Part shown: positions 10,951-22,275 of the stretch, one piece after another
Numbering within the stretch: the stretch's first letter is position 1
How the letters are laid out: every line of letters starts with the position of its first letter
Assembly: GCA_004123355.1 (NCBI GenBank)
Contig: SCHM01000001.1
Location: 13,154,193 to 13,218,192, forward strand
Length of the DNA stretch: 64,000 nt
Reading direction: 5' to 3'
Source of the DNA: Amphirosellinia nigrospora
Taxonomy: Eukaryota > Ascomycota > Sordariomycetes > Xylariales > Xylariaceae
Notes under the pieces: model-generated
Databases searched by the model: none
Seen by the model: the letters and a program-made list of their open reading frames with translations, nothing else
What the model was told of the DNA's origin: nothing
Program-made: the position numbers and the translations under genes

Positions 10951-13078
10951 CTCCGTGGACCACTGTTACGCCGCGGGCCGACGTGGACACAATTGACTCG
11001 GGAAATAAAGGAGAGAAGGAGAATATTTGCAACACAAGCATCCACGGCGTCAGCACGGGCGCCGAGGTTCGTTATAAAGTGGAAGAGAGAAAAGCTGAGA
11101 GGCTTTTCAATTTTTGGGAACGAATGGATTTCATATACAATAGCAAGGAAGGGGTGGGCGGCTCGTTCGTCTCTTAATAGGTCACGGTTCGGTGATGATC
11201 GGTCGTTCTCTATGGGATACATAAAATAAGAATAAACCCAAAAGAGGCTAGTGAGTCTCTCTCTAAAGGACTTTGGCGTTTTTTTTTTGGCCCTCTATGC
11301 GCGCGTGTACGTGTGTGTTGTGAAGTGGGTTTTGTTGCATTGTTATTTATGATGCAGGGACAGAGATATGGAGCGGCGGCCATAGGTTGGTTAATGACAG
11401 GCCGTGAGTGAGATGTTGTGGACTATTGTATTCTTTATTTGTAATGTGGATATTCTGTGACCGAAAAGATGAAAAGGCTGGTTGGTTTATTGTATGATTT
11501 ATGTGATTTGGGGTAAGGTTGGGTTTGAGATTCTACGACTGACTGCGATGTTAGATGGTGGTTTGCCTGCATTTCCTCATTATGATGTAAAAGTTGGCAT
11601 CCGGTATAAATCAGAGCTCGTGATGTACTCAATCAGATCCTTTACACCGTATCGTATCTGGATCAGATGCTAATCGCGTTGTTGATTCATGGGATTTACT
11701 ACCTAGTATGGCTGTCTTTCGGTTGCCGTCATGGAGTGTCGGGTTGACACGGATGGTGAGTATTTGGTAGTGCCTCGGTACCCAGTCATTGATTGAGCCT
11801 TTCGGTATTGGTTTTAGCGCCGAGGTCACTGGTGCTCGGTGTCTTGGGTAGGAGGTAGTAGGTAGGTATGCTGGATTTGTGCTTGGTTGGACATGTTTTC
11901 CCAGGATGCCTTATACTACTTAGGTACTATGTCCATGATCTCGGCGATTTCTGTATCTCTTGCATTAAATAGTCGCTAGGTCTGCTATTGAGCTGTTGGG
12001 GTTTTAAAAATCCTATGAGTTTAGGTATTGTGTGTATATATATAATCTCTCAAGACATATATATACCTTACATGCCCGGGCTTGATTATTTATATCAATA
12101 ATTATATACATATATATATATATATATAATTACTGCTAAGCCGCTTCGTTGGGTAGATTTGGGCTCAGATGTTCATTCTGGCATGACATCGATGTGATCG
12201 TCCAAGTTCTTTAGCTTCCATAGTATCCCGTGCTAAAATAGTGGGCAATGCATCGTGACTGTAGGTATGAGAGGGTACCTAAGCTTAATGGACAAATCTT
12301 CTCCTCGGGGATTACAAGTATGTGTTTTAAAGCCCATCTTCCAGTCACAAGGTAGCAGTAATAGAAAAGTAGCAAGATAGCGCTTTCATCAATTGACTAT
12401 ACCTAAAAGAAAGAAGTATGAGGGCAGGACATTTCGCCGAGCACCTTACATAAAGTAGGTAGCACATTCATGAATAGCGGAATGGAAAACCATCGCAAGA
12501 TCGAGTTACATCCTAGTATACATACGCCACCAAAAAAAACGCAAGCAAACCGACCGCATCAAGCAAAAATTAATCAAGGGATATGGTATAAGCGAACAAG
12601 GTATCAATTTCCTCCTCCTCCCCTTTCTATCCATGTACCGTAAGCAGTTCCCCGTACATCCCGGATACAGTAGTGTATATGCGAACATGCAAGTCGCAAA
12701 CGATTTCGTAACGCAACGTACAAGATTGGTAGGTAGGTAGGTTGATATCAACAGATTCCTCCACTCCCCAAGGTCTTTTCGCCTGGGCGTGAGCCTTGCC
12801 TTTTGCATTCTGTTTGCTTTCCCCGGGTTTAATTTTTCTACCGGTATCCGGCTCTCGTCCGTCTCTCTTCATGCACTGGTGATATACAGGCGAAGACAAA
12901 GACTGGGGAGGTCCCTTTGCTTTCTTTTTTTTCGCTTCGTTTGCTATACGTTGTGGTAATAGGTGGCAAGTAGATAAGGTGGATATAGTAGTGAGCGAGT
13001 GTTGGGCGTATTTGGTCGGTGAGAGTAAGAGTTGAGGAGACGGGAACGACCACATGTTGTTGTGCGTACTTATGGCGT
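10951..13078. other. Intergenic, AT-rich, microsatellite
   Basis: 3' flanks of PCT1 and of the dynein light chain gene. No supported gene. Contains T-runs and G/T-rich DNA near 11280-11340 and a TA microsatellite near 12106-12128. TAGGTA half-palindromes occur near 11860 and 12275. Confidence 0.5.
12106..12128. repeat. TA dinucleotide microsatellite
   Basis: An alternating AT run of about 22 bp, flanked by other ATATAT stretches from 12036 to 12065. Confidence 0.8.
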
Positions 13079-13840
13079 TTATATGCCAATCCAGATGACG
13101 CTCACGACGACGTCCATACCCTTGCCCTCACCGCCATCGTACTTGAAGCTCCACATGCCGTCCGTCTTCTCGTTCCAGAAGGCCTGCGTGGCCGAGTGCA
13201 TGCCGCGGCGGCCGACGTGCGGCTTTCCGTCGGTAGCTGTGGCGCCCGGCGTATCGCTGCTCGTACTGACGTGTGGCTCGTCCGCCTTGGAGTCGCTCCC
13301 GCCCTTGGGCTTGTTGAGCGCCGATGTCGGCACTAGGTGCTGCACGATGGTGCTGTTGACGACGTACTTGAAAGTCGGCGCTTGCGAGCCTGCGGGCGTC
13401 GACTCAGAGATGACGGCGCGGAGGATCGAGTTCTGACCATGTCAATATCGGGCACAGAAGTCTACTTTAGCGTAGATGTCGGAGAAGAAAGAAGGGTGGG
13501 GATGGCCGCGAAGAGACGACAAAGAGGGTAGGGTCAAACGTACGATGATGGTCGAGTTCCAGCCCTCAACTCTGGAGTGTTCGTAGTATTCGGCGCTACC
13601 CACAGCGACCTGGCAAGCCTGTATTGTTTTCATTCCCTTTAGCGAGCTGGTACGGATGCGATGGGAGGACCTGGGATCGCCCCTGGGGACAAACGTACGT
13701 CCATTGCGATTTGCCGCAGTCTGGTGGGATTGATGGGCTGATCGCTGTAGTTAGCCAATCATGTCCATAAGTAAAGATTCCCGTTCGCGGGCTGCTTGCA
13801 GCATAGAGTGCACCCATACCGTGTTGGTTGTCGAAGCCAT
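13079..13840 (-). CDS. Tctex-1 type dynein light chain
   Basis: Light chain of cytoplasmic dynein (DYNLT/Tctex-1 family), which links dynein intermediate chain to cargo. The protein reads MASTTNT, NPTRLRQIAMDACQVAVGSA, YYEHSRVEGWNSTII, NSILRAVISEST, FKYVVNSTIVQ, then RRGMHSATQAFWNEKTDGMW and VVVSVIWIGI at the stop (13079-13081). The conserved features are the W-N-x-x-I-I helix, the FKYVVxxxIxQ strand and the GMHSAxxxFWxxxxDG block. A 35-40 residue low-complexity insert (KGGSDSKADEPHVSTSSDT) separates two beta strands, as in other filamentous fungi. Exons: 13079-13432, 13544-13618, about 13700-13745, and a first exon ending near 13820-13840 whose exact donor I could not settle. Divergent from VTC1, about 900 bp away. 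Confidence 0.85.
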
Positions 13841-14741
13841 CTCGTATGGTGGTATCCGGGCGTGGTTGTGGTTCTCTCGTGGCAGAGGTGGACTAGATGA
13901 GGGGAAAGGAATTATTTGAGTTTAATATCGCAGTGCGCTAGGAAGCGTCGGCGGTAAGTGGCGGACTGGGTGGGGGTCTTCGAAATGTCTTGTCTGGTAT
14001 TGGAGGATTTCAATCGTTGCTGGCTGTCACATATGTCAGATACAATGTGTGATTGCAAAAGGTAATGGATTGACGAGTTAGTTAGCGGGCAGCCTTGTGT
14101 TGAAGGTTCTGGTTCAGCCTTCTCCCCTGGATTATTAGGATGCTAGTATTATTATTACGGGCCTAATGGCTGGTAATTTTGGCTCGAACCATTCGCGGTA
14201 CGCTAGGCTTCTTACGCATTAGTCACCATGCCGTAGCTGCTAAAGAACTTTGTTCTGGTTCATATGAGACAAGGGGCCGTGAAAACAGTATTGGGAGGTC
14301 AGAAATGGCACTGTCATAGCTATTGTCTCGGAGCATTCTTATCCTTATCTTATCTTAGGCGGTTCATTGATAGTGTAGCTAGAGCACGTGAGCTCTTACC
14401 AGGCTAGGAATAAGGGCAGGGAAAAGAGATGCTAGCAAGGGCCATAGCAACCTGATCTGGCCATTCACATCCACAGGATCGCACACATGGGGTGAAACAA
14501 TACGGAGTACCTTGGCGTGTCAAAGCTCTTGGTCTTAGTTGCCCAGCTCTTTTTCGTCCATATCGTCGTCATTGAACGCAGCTATCCGTCCCTCAATTAA
14601 TCTTTCCTACCTTGATGGGCTCGGTTATACCACAGAACCTTAATTTTTCTTCCTAGTACGGCAAGGCGAACTCATTGTCCAAGCCTCGGCTCCTACTATA
14701 TCTGCGCGTCTTGCTTCAATCAGCTGTACCAACCACCCAGC
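13841..14741. other. Divergent intergenic region
   Basis: Shared upstream region of the dynein light chain gene (minus) and VTC1 (plus). No gene. The last 250 bp before VTC1 are CT-rich on the plus strand, a common fungal leader composition. Confidence 0.5.
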
Positions 14742-15241
14742 ATGTCGAGCCAGCCACTTCTTCAAACCGCTCCCGGTAAATAAACAAACCACCAATTACT
14801 TCGACTCCCTCCTGATGCCCCTAGGCAACACGTAGTCGGCTCAGGATCAATCAGCTAACTCACCTATTTTGACGTCTAGGGAAACGTATAGCCCTACCCA
14901 CTCGAGTCGAGCCCAAAGTCTTCTTCGCCAATGAGCGCACATTCCTCTCATGGCTTAACTTCACCGTCATACTCGGCGCCCTCGCCATTGGTATGCTCAA
15001 CTTTGGCGACCGGCCTGCCTTCATCTCCGCATTCCTATTCACCGGAGTCGCCATGCTCACCATGATATATGCTCTGTTTACATACCACTGGCGCGCCAAA
15101 TCTATAAGGGTCAAAGGCCAAGCCGGCTTTGACGACCGTTTCGGCCCAACAGTCCTGGCTATCATTCTACTGTTGGCAGTTATCGTCAACTTCGTCTTGC
15201 GCATAACCTATGCCGGCGCCGAGGGTGGTAGGAAACACTAG
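14742..15241 (+). CDS. VTC1: Vacuolar transporter chaperone 1
   Basis: Small membrane subunit of the VTC complex that makes polyphosphate at the vacuole. Two exons (14742-14775 and 14880-15241) give 131 residues with no frame break. The conserved motif [20 protein letters not shown] (residues 20-39) begins the DUF202 domain. Three membrane segments follow: about 35-52 ([17 protein letters not shown]), 57-80 ([20 protein letters not shown]) and 102-122 ([20 protein letters not shown]). Length matches yeast Vtc1 (129 aa). The 104-bp intron ends GTCTAG and splits a glycine codon after eleven residues. It is convergent with the Alba-type gene downstream. One of the cleanest genes in the window. 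Confidence 0.95.
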
Positions 15242-15794
15242 GAGTGAGTCCCAACACCATAGGCGACCAAGAAGATGAGGTAGCATTATTATAAGCACTA
15301 CGCAACGAGCATGCGCCAATGGCAGGACTTCTTCGCATTTGGAAGAAATTTAAGCATGGTGGTCTCGAAACAGAGATGATCATGTAGCTGAGAACCATTG
15401 GTACAATTATCGACAACAGCGACGACAGCACTGGGTGTAGTGATCGAACGTGAACGAATTTTGTATGAGCTCCAGCAAAAATCGTATCATCAGTTAGCGA
15501 GGGTAACGGGTATAATCGTGAACGGCTCGCCGAGAGACGCTGCCGAGGCAGTTCTGCCAGGATGGTTGTTGAATAGATTGAACATCAACATCGTGAACAC
15601 TGCCAATAAAACTTTTGCGGCTATACTTAATTTGAGTCGCATATTAATATCTCATACCTTCAAGTAACGGGTTCTCAGGGTCTGACTTCATCTCTGTGGC
15701 GCTGGTGTTGTTACCCGAACGTAAGACGGTTCCCTTGTATCGATTCGCCGTTTCCTAAGTGGGAGGACATTCGTCTGTTCTCCATATCGTTTCT
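15242..15794. other. Convergent 3' flanks
   Basis: Between the VTC1 stop and the Alba-type gene stop. An 89-codon frame at 15398-15667 has no recognisable features and lies where two 3' UTRs are expected. Confidence 0.5.
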
Positions 15795-16510
15795 TCAATT
15801 CCTCAATGGGTGATCTCGAGAGAAATAACTCATAACTGGAACCCCTCTCACTAATGGTTGGCCCTCAACTGCTCTCTCGAATGGCGTCTTCATAACCTCA
15901 AACTCGTCATCCTCGTCGTGGTCCCCTTTGTCAGCACCCGGGCCTCCAAGCACAGTCTCCTCGATGATAGTATTGCCCTCGTCGCGGGGTTTCTGGATAA
16001 GCTCTTCACCGAGGGCGATATATTGAAACCAACGGCCGGTTTTCTCTCTTTCTCCGCTTCGCCAACTCCATCGTCGCCCGCGGACAGCTCCTTCTCGATT
16101 TCGCGCTTGGCGATTTCGGCAATGGAAACAAGCTTGCCTGCCTCGGTAGCCTTTGCTCGTAGAACCGACACTCTAGTCTTGGATGATGTTGTTGCTGGTG
16201 TGTCGGGCGCCGGTTTGGTAGAGGACGACTGCGTGGGTGGGGTAAGATGTCGCAGCATGGCCGTAACTCTCTGCTGTATCTTGGAAGATGAAATGACGGA
16301 CTGCAGCTGGATTTCGTAGCGGGCGTCGACTGTATTTAATACCTTCTCATCGTCTTTATCGGAGAGACACAAACTTTTGGTGAGGCATTGGCGCTTATTG
16401 CCCGTTGCCATCGGCTCTGTACTGCTGTTCGTGTCGGTGCGCTTCCGTTTGGGTGCCGCTGACTGTCCGCTTTTCGGCAAGACATCCTGTCGCTGCATTT
16501 CGATAGCCAT
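15795..16510 (-). CDS. Alba-type DNA/RNA-binding protein
   Basis: An Alba-domain protein (the fold shared by archaeal Alba and RNase P/MRP proteins Rpp20/Rpp25), so an RNA or DNA binding role is likely. Reading from ATG 16510: a basic, nuclear-signal-like N terminus (PKRKRTDTNS), ARYEIQLQSVISSSKIQQRV, a short low-complexity insert, then TRVSVLRAKATEAGKLVSIA EIAKREIEKEL, the central Alba signature. A one-base break in an A-run near 16040 shifts the frame; beyond it the expected end GRWFQYIALGEELIQKPRDE and HDEDDEFEVMKTPFERAVEG is found, stopping at 15795. With one base restored in that run the length is 238 residues. The break is probably a run-length error. Which of several fungal Alba paralogues this is remains open. 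Confidence 0.8.
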
Positions 16511-19500
16511 GATATCGTAAAGTGAACCTATTTTATTGCATAAGATCTACCATTCTACAGTATGTCAACCGAATACTGTATTGTCGGAGCTGTGTATGGA
16601 TGAGTGTATAATTGGTCTTGTCGTCGAGAATTCATGGAAGAAATGTGTAGCAGTGGCTGACGAGGATAAGATGGGTAGGAAATTAATAACCAACACACTT
16701 ATCGATAATGCAACGCCGCATGGTTGGCAGCTATTTTTACTCAATTTGGTACGATAAGTTCTGTAGTGTAGCTAACGTACCTACCTCTTGGGCTCGACAA
16801 AGAAACGAGGAAACGTTCTAGACAGGGACCTGCATGCGACGGTATCACCACTGAACCATTATAATTAAGATACTGTCTCGTTATTTGGGAGTGTATTTTA
16901 TCTGATTTTCAGTAAGTCCATTTCCAAGTACCAGTAGGAGGGAGATCCGCAACAGCCCTACGACATAATACGTAGCACACAAGTAGAGTGCCGGTACAAA
17001 GAGGATGACTCTACTGTATGCTTCCTTCTGCCCATCTAGTCTTCAAAGGCAAGATGATGCAGATAACATGATTAGGTATGTAGGACAAAACGATACAGAA
17101 ATGCGGTTGCAAGGCTAGATCAGGCCGAAATAAGCCCAAGTAGATTTGCATGATGATTATCAACATTTGTGCTACTGTACGATTATTATACCATATAAAG
17201 GTTATCGGTGCTACAGTTACTTCTGGGTAAGAGTACTGAGTACAAGTCCTGGAAATGGCTCGTGCTCCCGGGTGCATACGGGATCTGCTTCCATTTGGGC
17301 AAGTCTGGAGCTAGACCTTGCGCTATGGCTGCCAAGAAGCCCTATCCCTGCTTTTCGCTGCAATGTCGCACGGCCCCGACCCACGGCTGAAGCCACCATT
17401 TTGTCGGGCTTTGCCAAGCCATGCCAACTTTGATGCCAAGTGGGAATATGCACTTCGTTATCGTCAAACATGCGACACAAGCGGTCGGGTTTCTGTCTTA
17501 CCCCAGGAACAGCAACCGAAACAACACCTTCATGCAAGACCGGTACAATGCGCAATCTTGCTACATAAGTATGTTTCTACCACTACCCTACGTACTACTA
17601 CCTACCTTGCACGACGCGACACAAAGATACGTGCAAGTTTATTTGTCTCGCAACAGTCCTATGTCTCGAAAGATCGACAATACCGAGGACTGAGCGCGCA
17701 CTTAGGTATTCGGACTATTAAACTCGGTTATGCAGAAACAGATCCTACACTACCTTCGCCATCCTGCGTGGTGCGTACTAACGCTGGCGCATCAAGTCAC
17801 CAAGATACTATCAGATCCTTATCTACACAGGTATTATCTGTAGCGTCCACAGGCTTAGGTATACATATAGATACTAGGTAGTATAACGTTGCAGCACTTG
17901 CGTATTGAGTCATTCTTGAACCGGCGCCCGACTATAAAGACAGGCCGGCAGTGCGGAAGGCTGCCGATACAATCTGCCTCAAGGTAGGTACCTAGATAAA
18001 CGCCATCGCCTATCAATAAGTAGGTACCTTGTCTAACGACAAGCTCACCTTTACTAATAATAACATCGGACGGATCAAACCGGCGACTTTGTTTCTTTCG
18101 ACTTACACTACACACATTTATTGTAAGTCTATGATTTCATATCAGTGGTTCGTACATAGTAGGTTTAGCAGATGCATGGATCCGATGTAGATGGCCAGTA
18201 GTGTACATTAAAAACATGATGAACGGGAACTTGGTCTCAAAATCAACCAGGTTCGTGTTGTCCATGCTCAATCCACACTTACATCTAGATTGGCCTGTTA
18301 CTACATATGTAGTACGATTCACATTCCAACTTCATGTGGAAGATATTGGCGGTATGTACACACATCCGGTCTGAATGCCGCTACTCCCTCTAGTCTAGAT
18401 AGTGCACACCAAGTACAATATAGTCACTTTGTGGGGTGTTAGCGTATCTGGTGTATGAGGTCAAGGGTACCTTCGTTCGAGAAACATTTCCTAAACTTGG
18501 ATGGAATTATGACCCACATCGGATGGCTGTACATATGTACACCGCACCATATACACGTGTAAGTCTTTGGTTTAGGTACCTTGATGTCCCCCTGTCCACG
18601 ATAGATCCGCCGTGCGTATTCTCGGCGCTCGACGTAGCGGATCGTAGGTATCTGAAATGAGAATACAATCAAAACACATCATCTCACCACCGACTAAGGC
18701 TAAGAGGTAATAACTTGCCCACCCACACTGAACCAGTCCCCTGACGGACAATGCGTTGACTGGCGAATTTGGATTTTAGCAGCCAAACCTCGCCAGCCCC
18801 TTTCCCTACTCTCCCCGAGCAGCTCGTATCACCAGGCCAGGCTGTTTCCCCCATCCGCCATCTGCCATCCGCCATCCCCCCAAAGCTAATTGCCTCTCCA
18901 AATCACCCCCGTGTCCTAACCGTGCTGCTATTCTTTGTAGTCGCAACAATCGCGCAATAGGCTACTGCCATAGAACAAGCAGGCCAAAACAGATGCGATT
19001 CATTTGCCCTTCCCTTTGATCCTCCGCCATACCAATACCACTTACTCGTACTAATAATACCACATACATCGTGCACACTGTTTGTGTTATCTCAGCTGCC
19101 ACTTTCGCATTCCTTCGCGGCAGCCAAACGTTCCCTTCTCCCTTGTCGTTCCCTCTCATCCCCCAAATAGTCACTCTTGCGCACGCGCCATATTCGGCAT
19201 CATTCTCTCGGTCGCAACCTGCAGCCTCAGAAGCCTACCCAAAAAGAACAAAAGGAACAAATATATACAAGTATCTTAATACATGCGGTATTCCGTCTTT
19301 CCCGCTGAATAGAGTGATTGATCGCCCTATTGATTTCCCCGTCGTGGCACTGTTCTACCATCTTGTCGCCGGTCGCAACTCTGCATCGCTCCCGTCGTCA
19401 TCACATCAATCAGTCAATCCACCCATCAATACCTGACCTCACTCAATCAGTCAACGCGCCAACTTCAGCAACCACCAAACGAATAACGGACTCCCTGTAC

Positions 19501-20514
19501 TTTTATTAATGCCTCACGTTTTCGTCATCTACATACTTACTTTTTAATCCGCGTCTTGCGCGCACCGAGATTCTCTCGTGCATCACATCTGGCGCTGTTG
19601 TCGTCGCCGTCGCTGACAGCCGCCTGTACCACACTATCGCAGCGGCGCAACACCTACAACTTGCTGCGCCATCTCAACTCTAGAGAGCGCACTAGATTCT
19701 CTTTCCTAGGTGTGTGCGCACATTCATCACACAACGGTCAGACGGTACTACTGCATTTGTTGTCCTTGATCCTCGACTGGGCCTGACTCAGACAGAGTTT
19801 CGCTGGGCTTTGACAAATTGGCGGTGGCCACATCACCAAGAGGAATCCTCTTTCTCCCCGATTTGCCCCTATTGCCTCTCTTTCAGTAGGTTGGTCCACT
19901 ACTACAGTGTCGGTCAAGTCGCCAGCCAACCCACTCGGTGCAGTGCAAAAAGACCCAAGACCCAAAGGACCGCAGGCTCTCTCTCTATTGGGCGCAACGT
20001 GCATTGTGTGCCGTGTTAGAACGATTTGCCCGCCGATTTGAAGTACCCTAAGCAGGCTGTGCTTCAGCCTTCTACACGGTTCCGATCCTCCGATCGTATG
20101 CTCAAGTACAAGTACTAAGCCACCCGTGTCGCAAGAACCTACCAGGCACTCCCAGTCGGTACCCCGGCCCAACGCCGACCCGCTCATTACGTCAGCCTTG
20201 GCCCCAATCTGCCCTTTGGCGTCACACGTCTGACACACGTCTCCCGCGCCCCCCTTTTCCAGGAGCTGCAATCACCCCCAACTCGCAGTCGCCTTTTTAG
20301 GCAGCACAGCACCAGCGTAGTACAACGCAGCACCCGCCGCCCGCCGCAGAGTAGGACTTTCCCGGCGCTCCGACCACCTACTCCAAACTCTCACCTATTA
20401 TTTATACCTCGTATCATCCACCTCCACGACACCCAACTGGCGCTTTGCGCTTTGTCGTTTAATCTCCCACCTTCAGCTAACCCGCTTGGTCTTCCTTCCG
20501 TGTCTAGGTTGGGT
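16511..20514. other. Long intergenic region and leader of the AHC1-like gene
   Basis: No supported gene. 16511-18680 is mixed AT-rich sequence with several TAGGTACCTA-type palindromes (for example 17985-17994). From about 18700 to 20450 the plus strand is strongly C/T-rich with CATCC and CAATCAGTC repeats, as in long fungal promoters and 5' leaders. A 177-codon minus frame at 19738-20271 is probably a shadow of this biased composition. Confidence 0.5.
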
Positions 20515-22275
20515 ATGCTCATGTTCCGATTCTGGAATTCGGATCACAGGGGAAGTGACAGGACTCTACAGGTTGATCGGCCTATGCTCGACTTCACCAA
20601 GTCAGTGCAGCCTTGGATATCGACGGACTCTTGCATTCCCCAGTCACCACGGCCTCTGAAGCGGCGGAGGCAGAGCAACGCCGCGATAGCGTCGCAAAAC
20701 GCTCCTGTTTCTTCCGGCGTGAAGCGGCTGAGGACGAGCGATGAAGCTATCTCTACTGACAATGTCAGTCATCCACAGAAGAAGGCGACGTTGGCCCCAG
20801 TGAGAGAGTCTGCGGCTCCTGTCTCAACTTCACGTGGCGCTCTTGATATAGAATCAGCGAAGGAAGCTATTGAGGAACAGTTCAGTCTCGAGATACTATT
20901 AAAACATGATGAATTACGTCTCATCAACCAAGAACTTGCTAAGTGTCAGGTTGCATTAGAGCAGCTCCGCAGGTGCCATTTGATTCCGTATCCAGTCACC
21001 GTCCCACGCCTGAGCAGATGTTGAATGTCGCCAATGGGTCAGGCTCTTCATTACGACCCGCGTCTGGTGATAAGTTGCCTCAGTGGGCGCCGCCTTTCGG
21101 TGTTACCGATGGTCCTTACGCGCGACACTATGCCAAGTGGCTCATACCGGATCCCAAATTCGACGGTATTCAACTCGAAGCCCCAGCCCCTACTGATTCG
21201 TGGCGGATGAGGTCTGCCGCCGAAGGCAGATCGACAAGAAATAGTTTCGTGGATCTTAATGCATCGCAGGGGAAGACGAGGCCGGCTAGGGGTACTGCTG
21301 GCCAGAAGCTCCATGCTCTCTCCAACGGATATCCTCCGCCAAAGACAAGAGTGGACCTTGCGTTCTGAAGCGGTCCGACGGTCAGACGGTCAAATTGGTT
21401 TGCATCGATTGTCACCGCGAGAACTTCTCCAGCACTCAAGGGTTCATCAATCACTGTCGCATTGCGCACAAGAGAGATTTTAAAAGCCACGAGGAAGCAG
21501 CTGTTCACTGTGGTCATCCTATTGAAGCTGCTGAAGTTCCTAATAAAGGTGCTGCTGCTGTAGAGAAGTCTGCTGGGCCTACTGCACCGCCTCCTTCGGG
21601 GCTTGTTCATCCGTTTACACGCGCCAATGGCATGACCGACTCAGAGGCTTGCTTTTGTTGTGCGTCGTATTGAGCAGTCTATGGAACTATATCGTCAAGG
21701 GAAGTTGACTGGAGTTACATCTGTTTCCTACAATCCGATAAATCAACAAAGACTAGTTTTACAACGAAATCGTCCTCGGGGTTTTCCCCTTCAACTGATT
21801 CGCCCATCTTTCACGACTGCTGAAAAGTAGAGGGTTCGGTGCAATTTGGGTGCACTTGTTGAAGATGCTAAGACACAAATAGATTATGACCAGGTCTCAT
21901 CACCCACGGATGACGAGTCGGAGGATCATGAGACGTCGACAACTCCTCCTGGCGCTCTCGGGCGTCCCATTCCTCGCAGACAACACCAGGTATGCGTGTG
22001 CCTGCGAGGGCCGTTATGGCTCCAGTGGTCACTACGTCTCGTCCTTCCAGTAGCAAAGGCACACTCATGCACCCTGCACCTTACGTCACCCCTATTCCTA
22101 CTCCAACTTCCACTCTGCGACTAGATCCAGGCCCGAAATGGCCATGGATGAAGACATGTTAGATGTGACAGAGCTGAGCCCAAACTGCCGTAGGCAACAA
22201 TGCCCCGAACTTGTTAGTGACGACGGTGAGTATGATGACTCCGCAGACTCCGACTCGGCTCGGAATGGACGTTAG
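20515..22275 (+). CDS. AHC1-like C2H2 protein of the ADA complex
   Basis: Resembles fungal homologues of Ahc1, a subunit specific to the ADA histone acetyltransferase complex (family recognition from memory, moderate certainty). The start MLMFRFWNSD fits the usual short aromatic N terminus; ATG 20521 is an alternative. Next come a basic segment (RPLKRRRQSN), a helical segment (LEILLKHDELRLINQELAKC), PQWAPPFGVTDGPYARHYAKW, a zinc-finger block (KLVCIDCHRENFSSTQGF, INHCRIAHKRDFKSHEEA) and HCGHPIEAAEVP. Later parts read RRIEQSMELYRQGKL, SRLLKSRGFGA, LGALVEDAKTQIDYD and an acidic tail ending SADSDSARNGR. Following it needs several frame changes (near 20975, 21365, 21650, 21800, 21845, 21985 and 22100), each the size of one or two bases. 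Either this copy is decaying or the consensus is poor here; conserved text with very few stops favours the latter. Confidence 0.65.

Noticed and set aside
17318-17881. 187-codon plus frame
   Set aside because: No family features and odd composition; no splice or start context support.
19738-20271. 177-codon minus frame
   Set aside because: Opposite strand of a C/T-rich leader; composition alone can keep it open.
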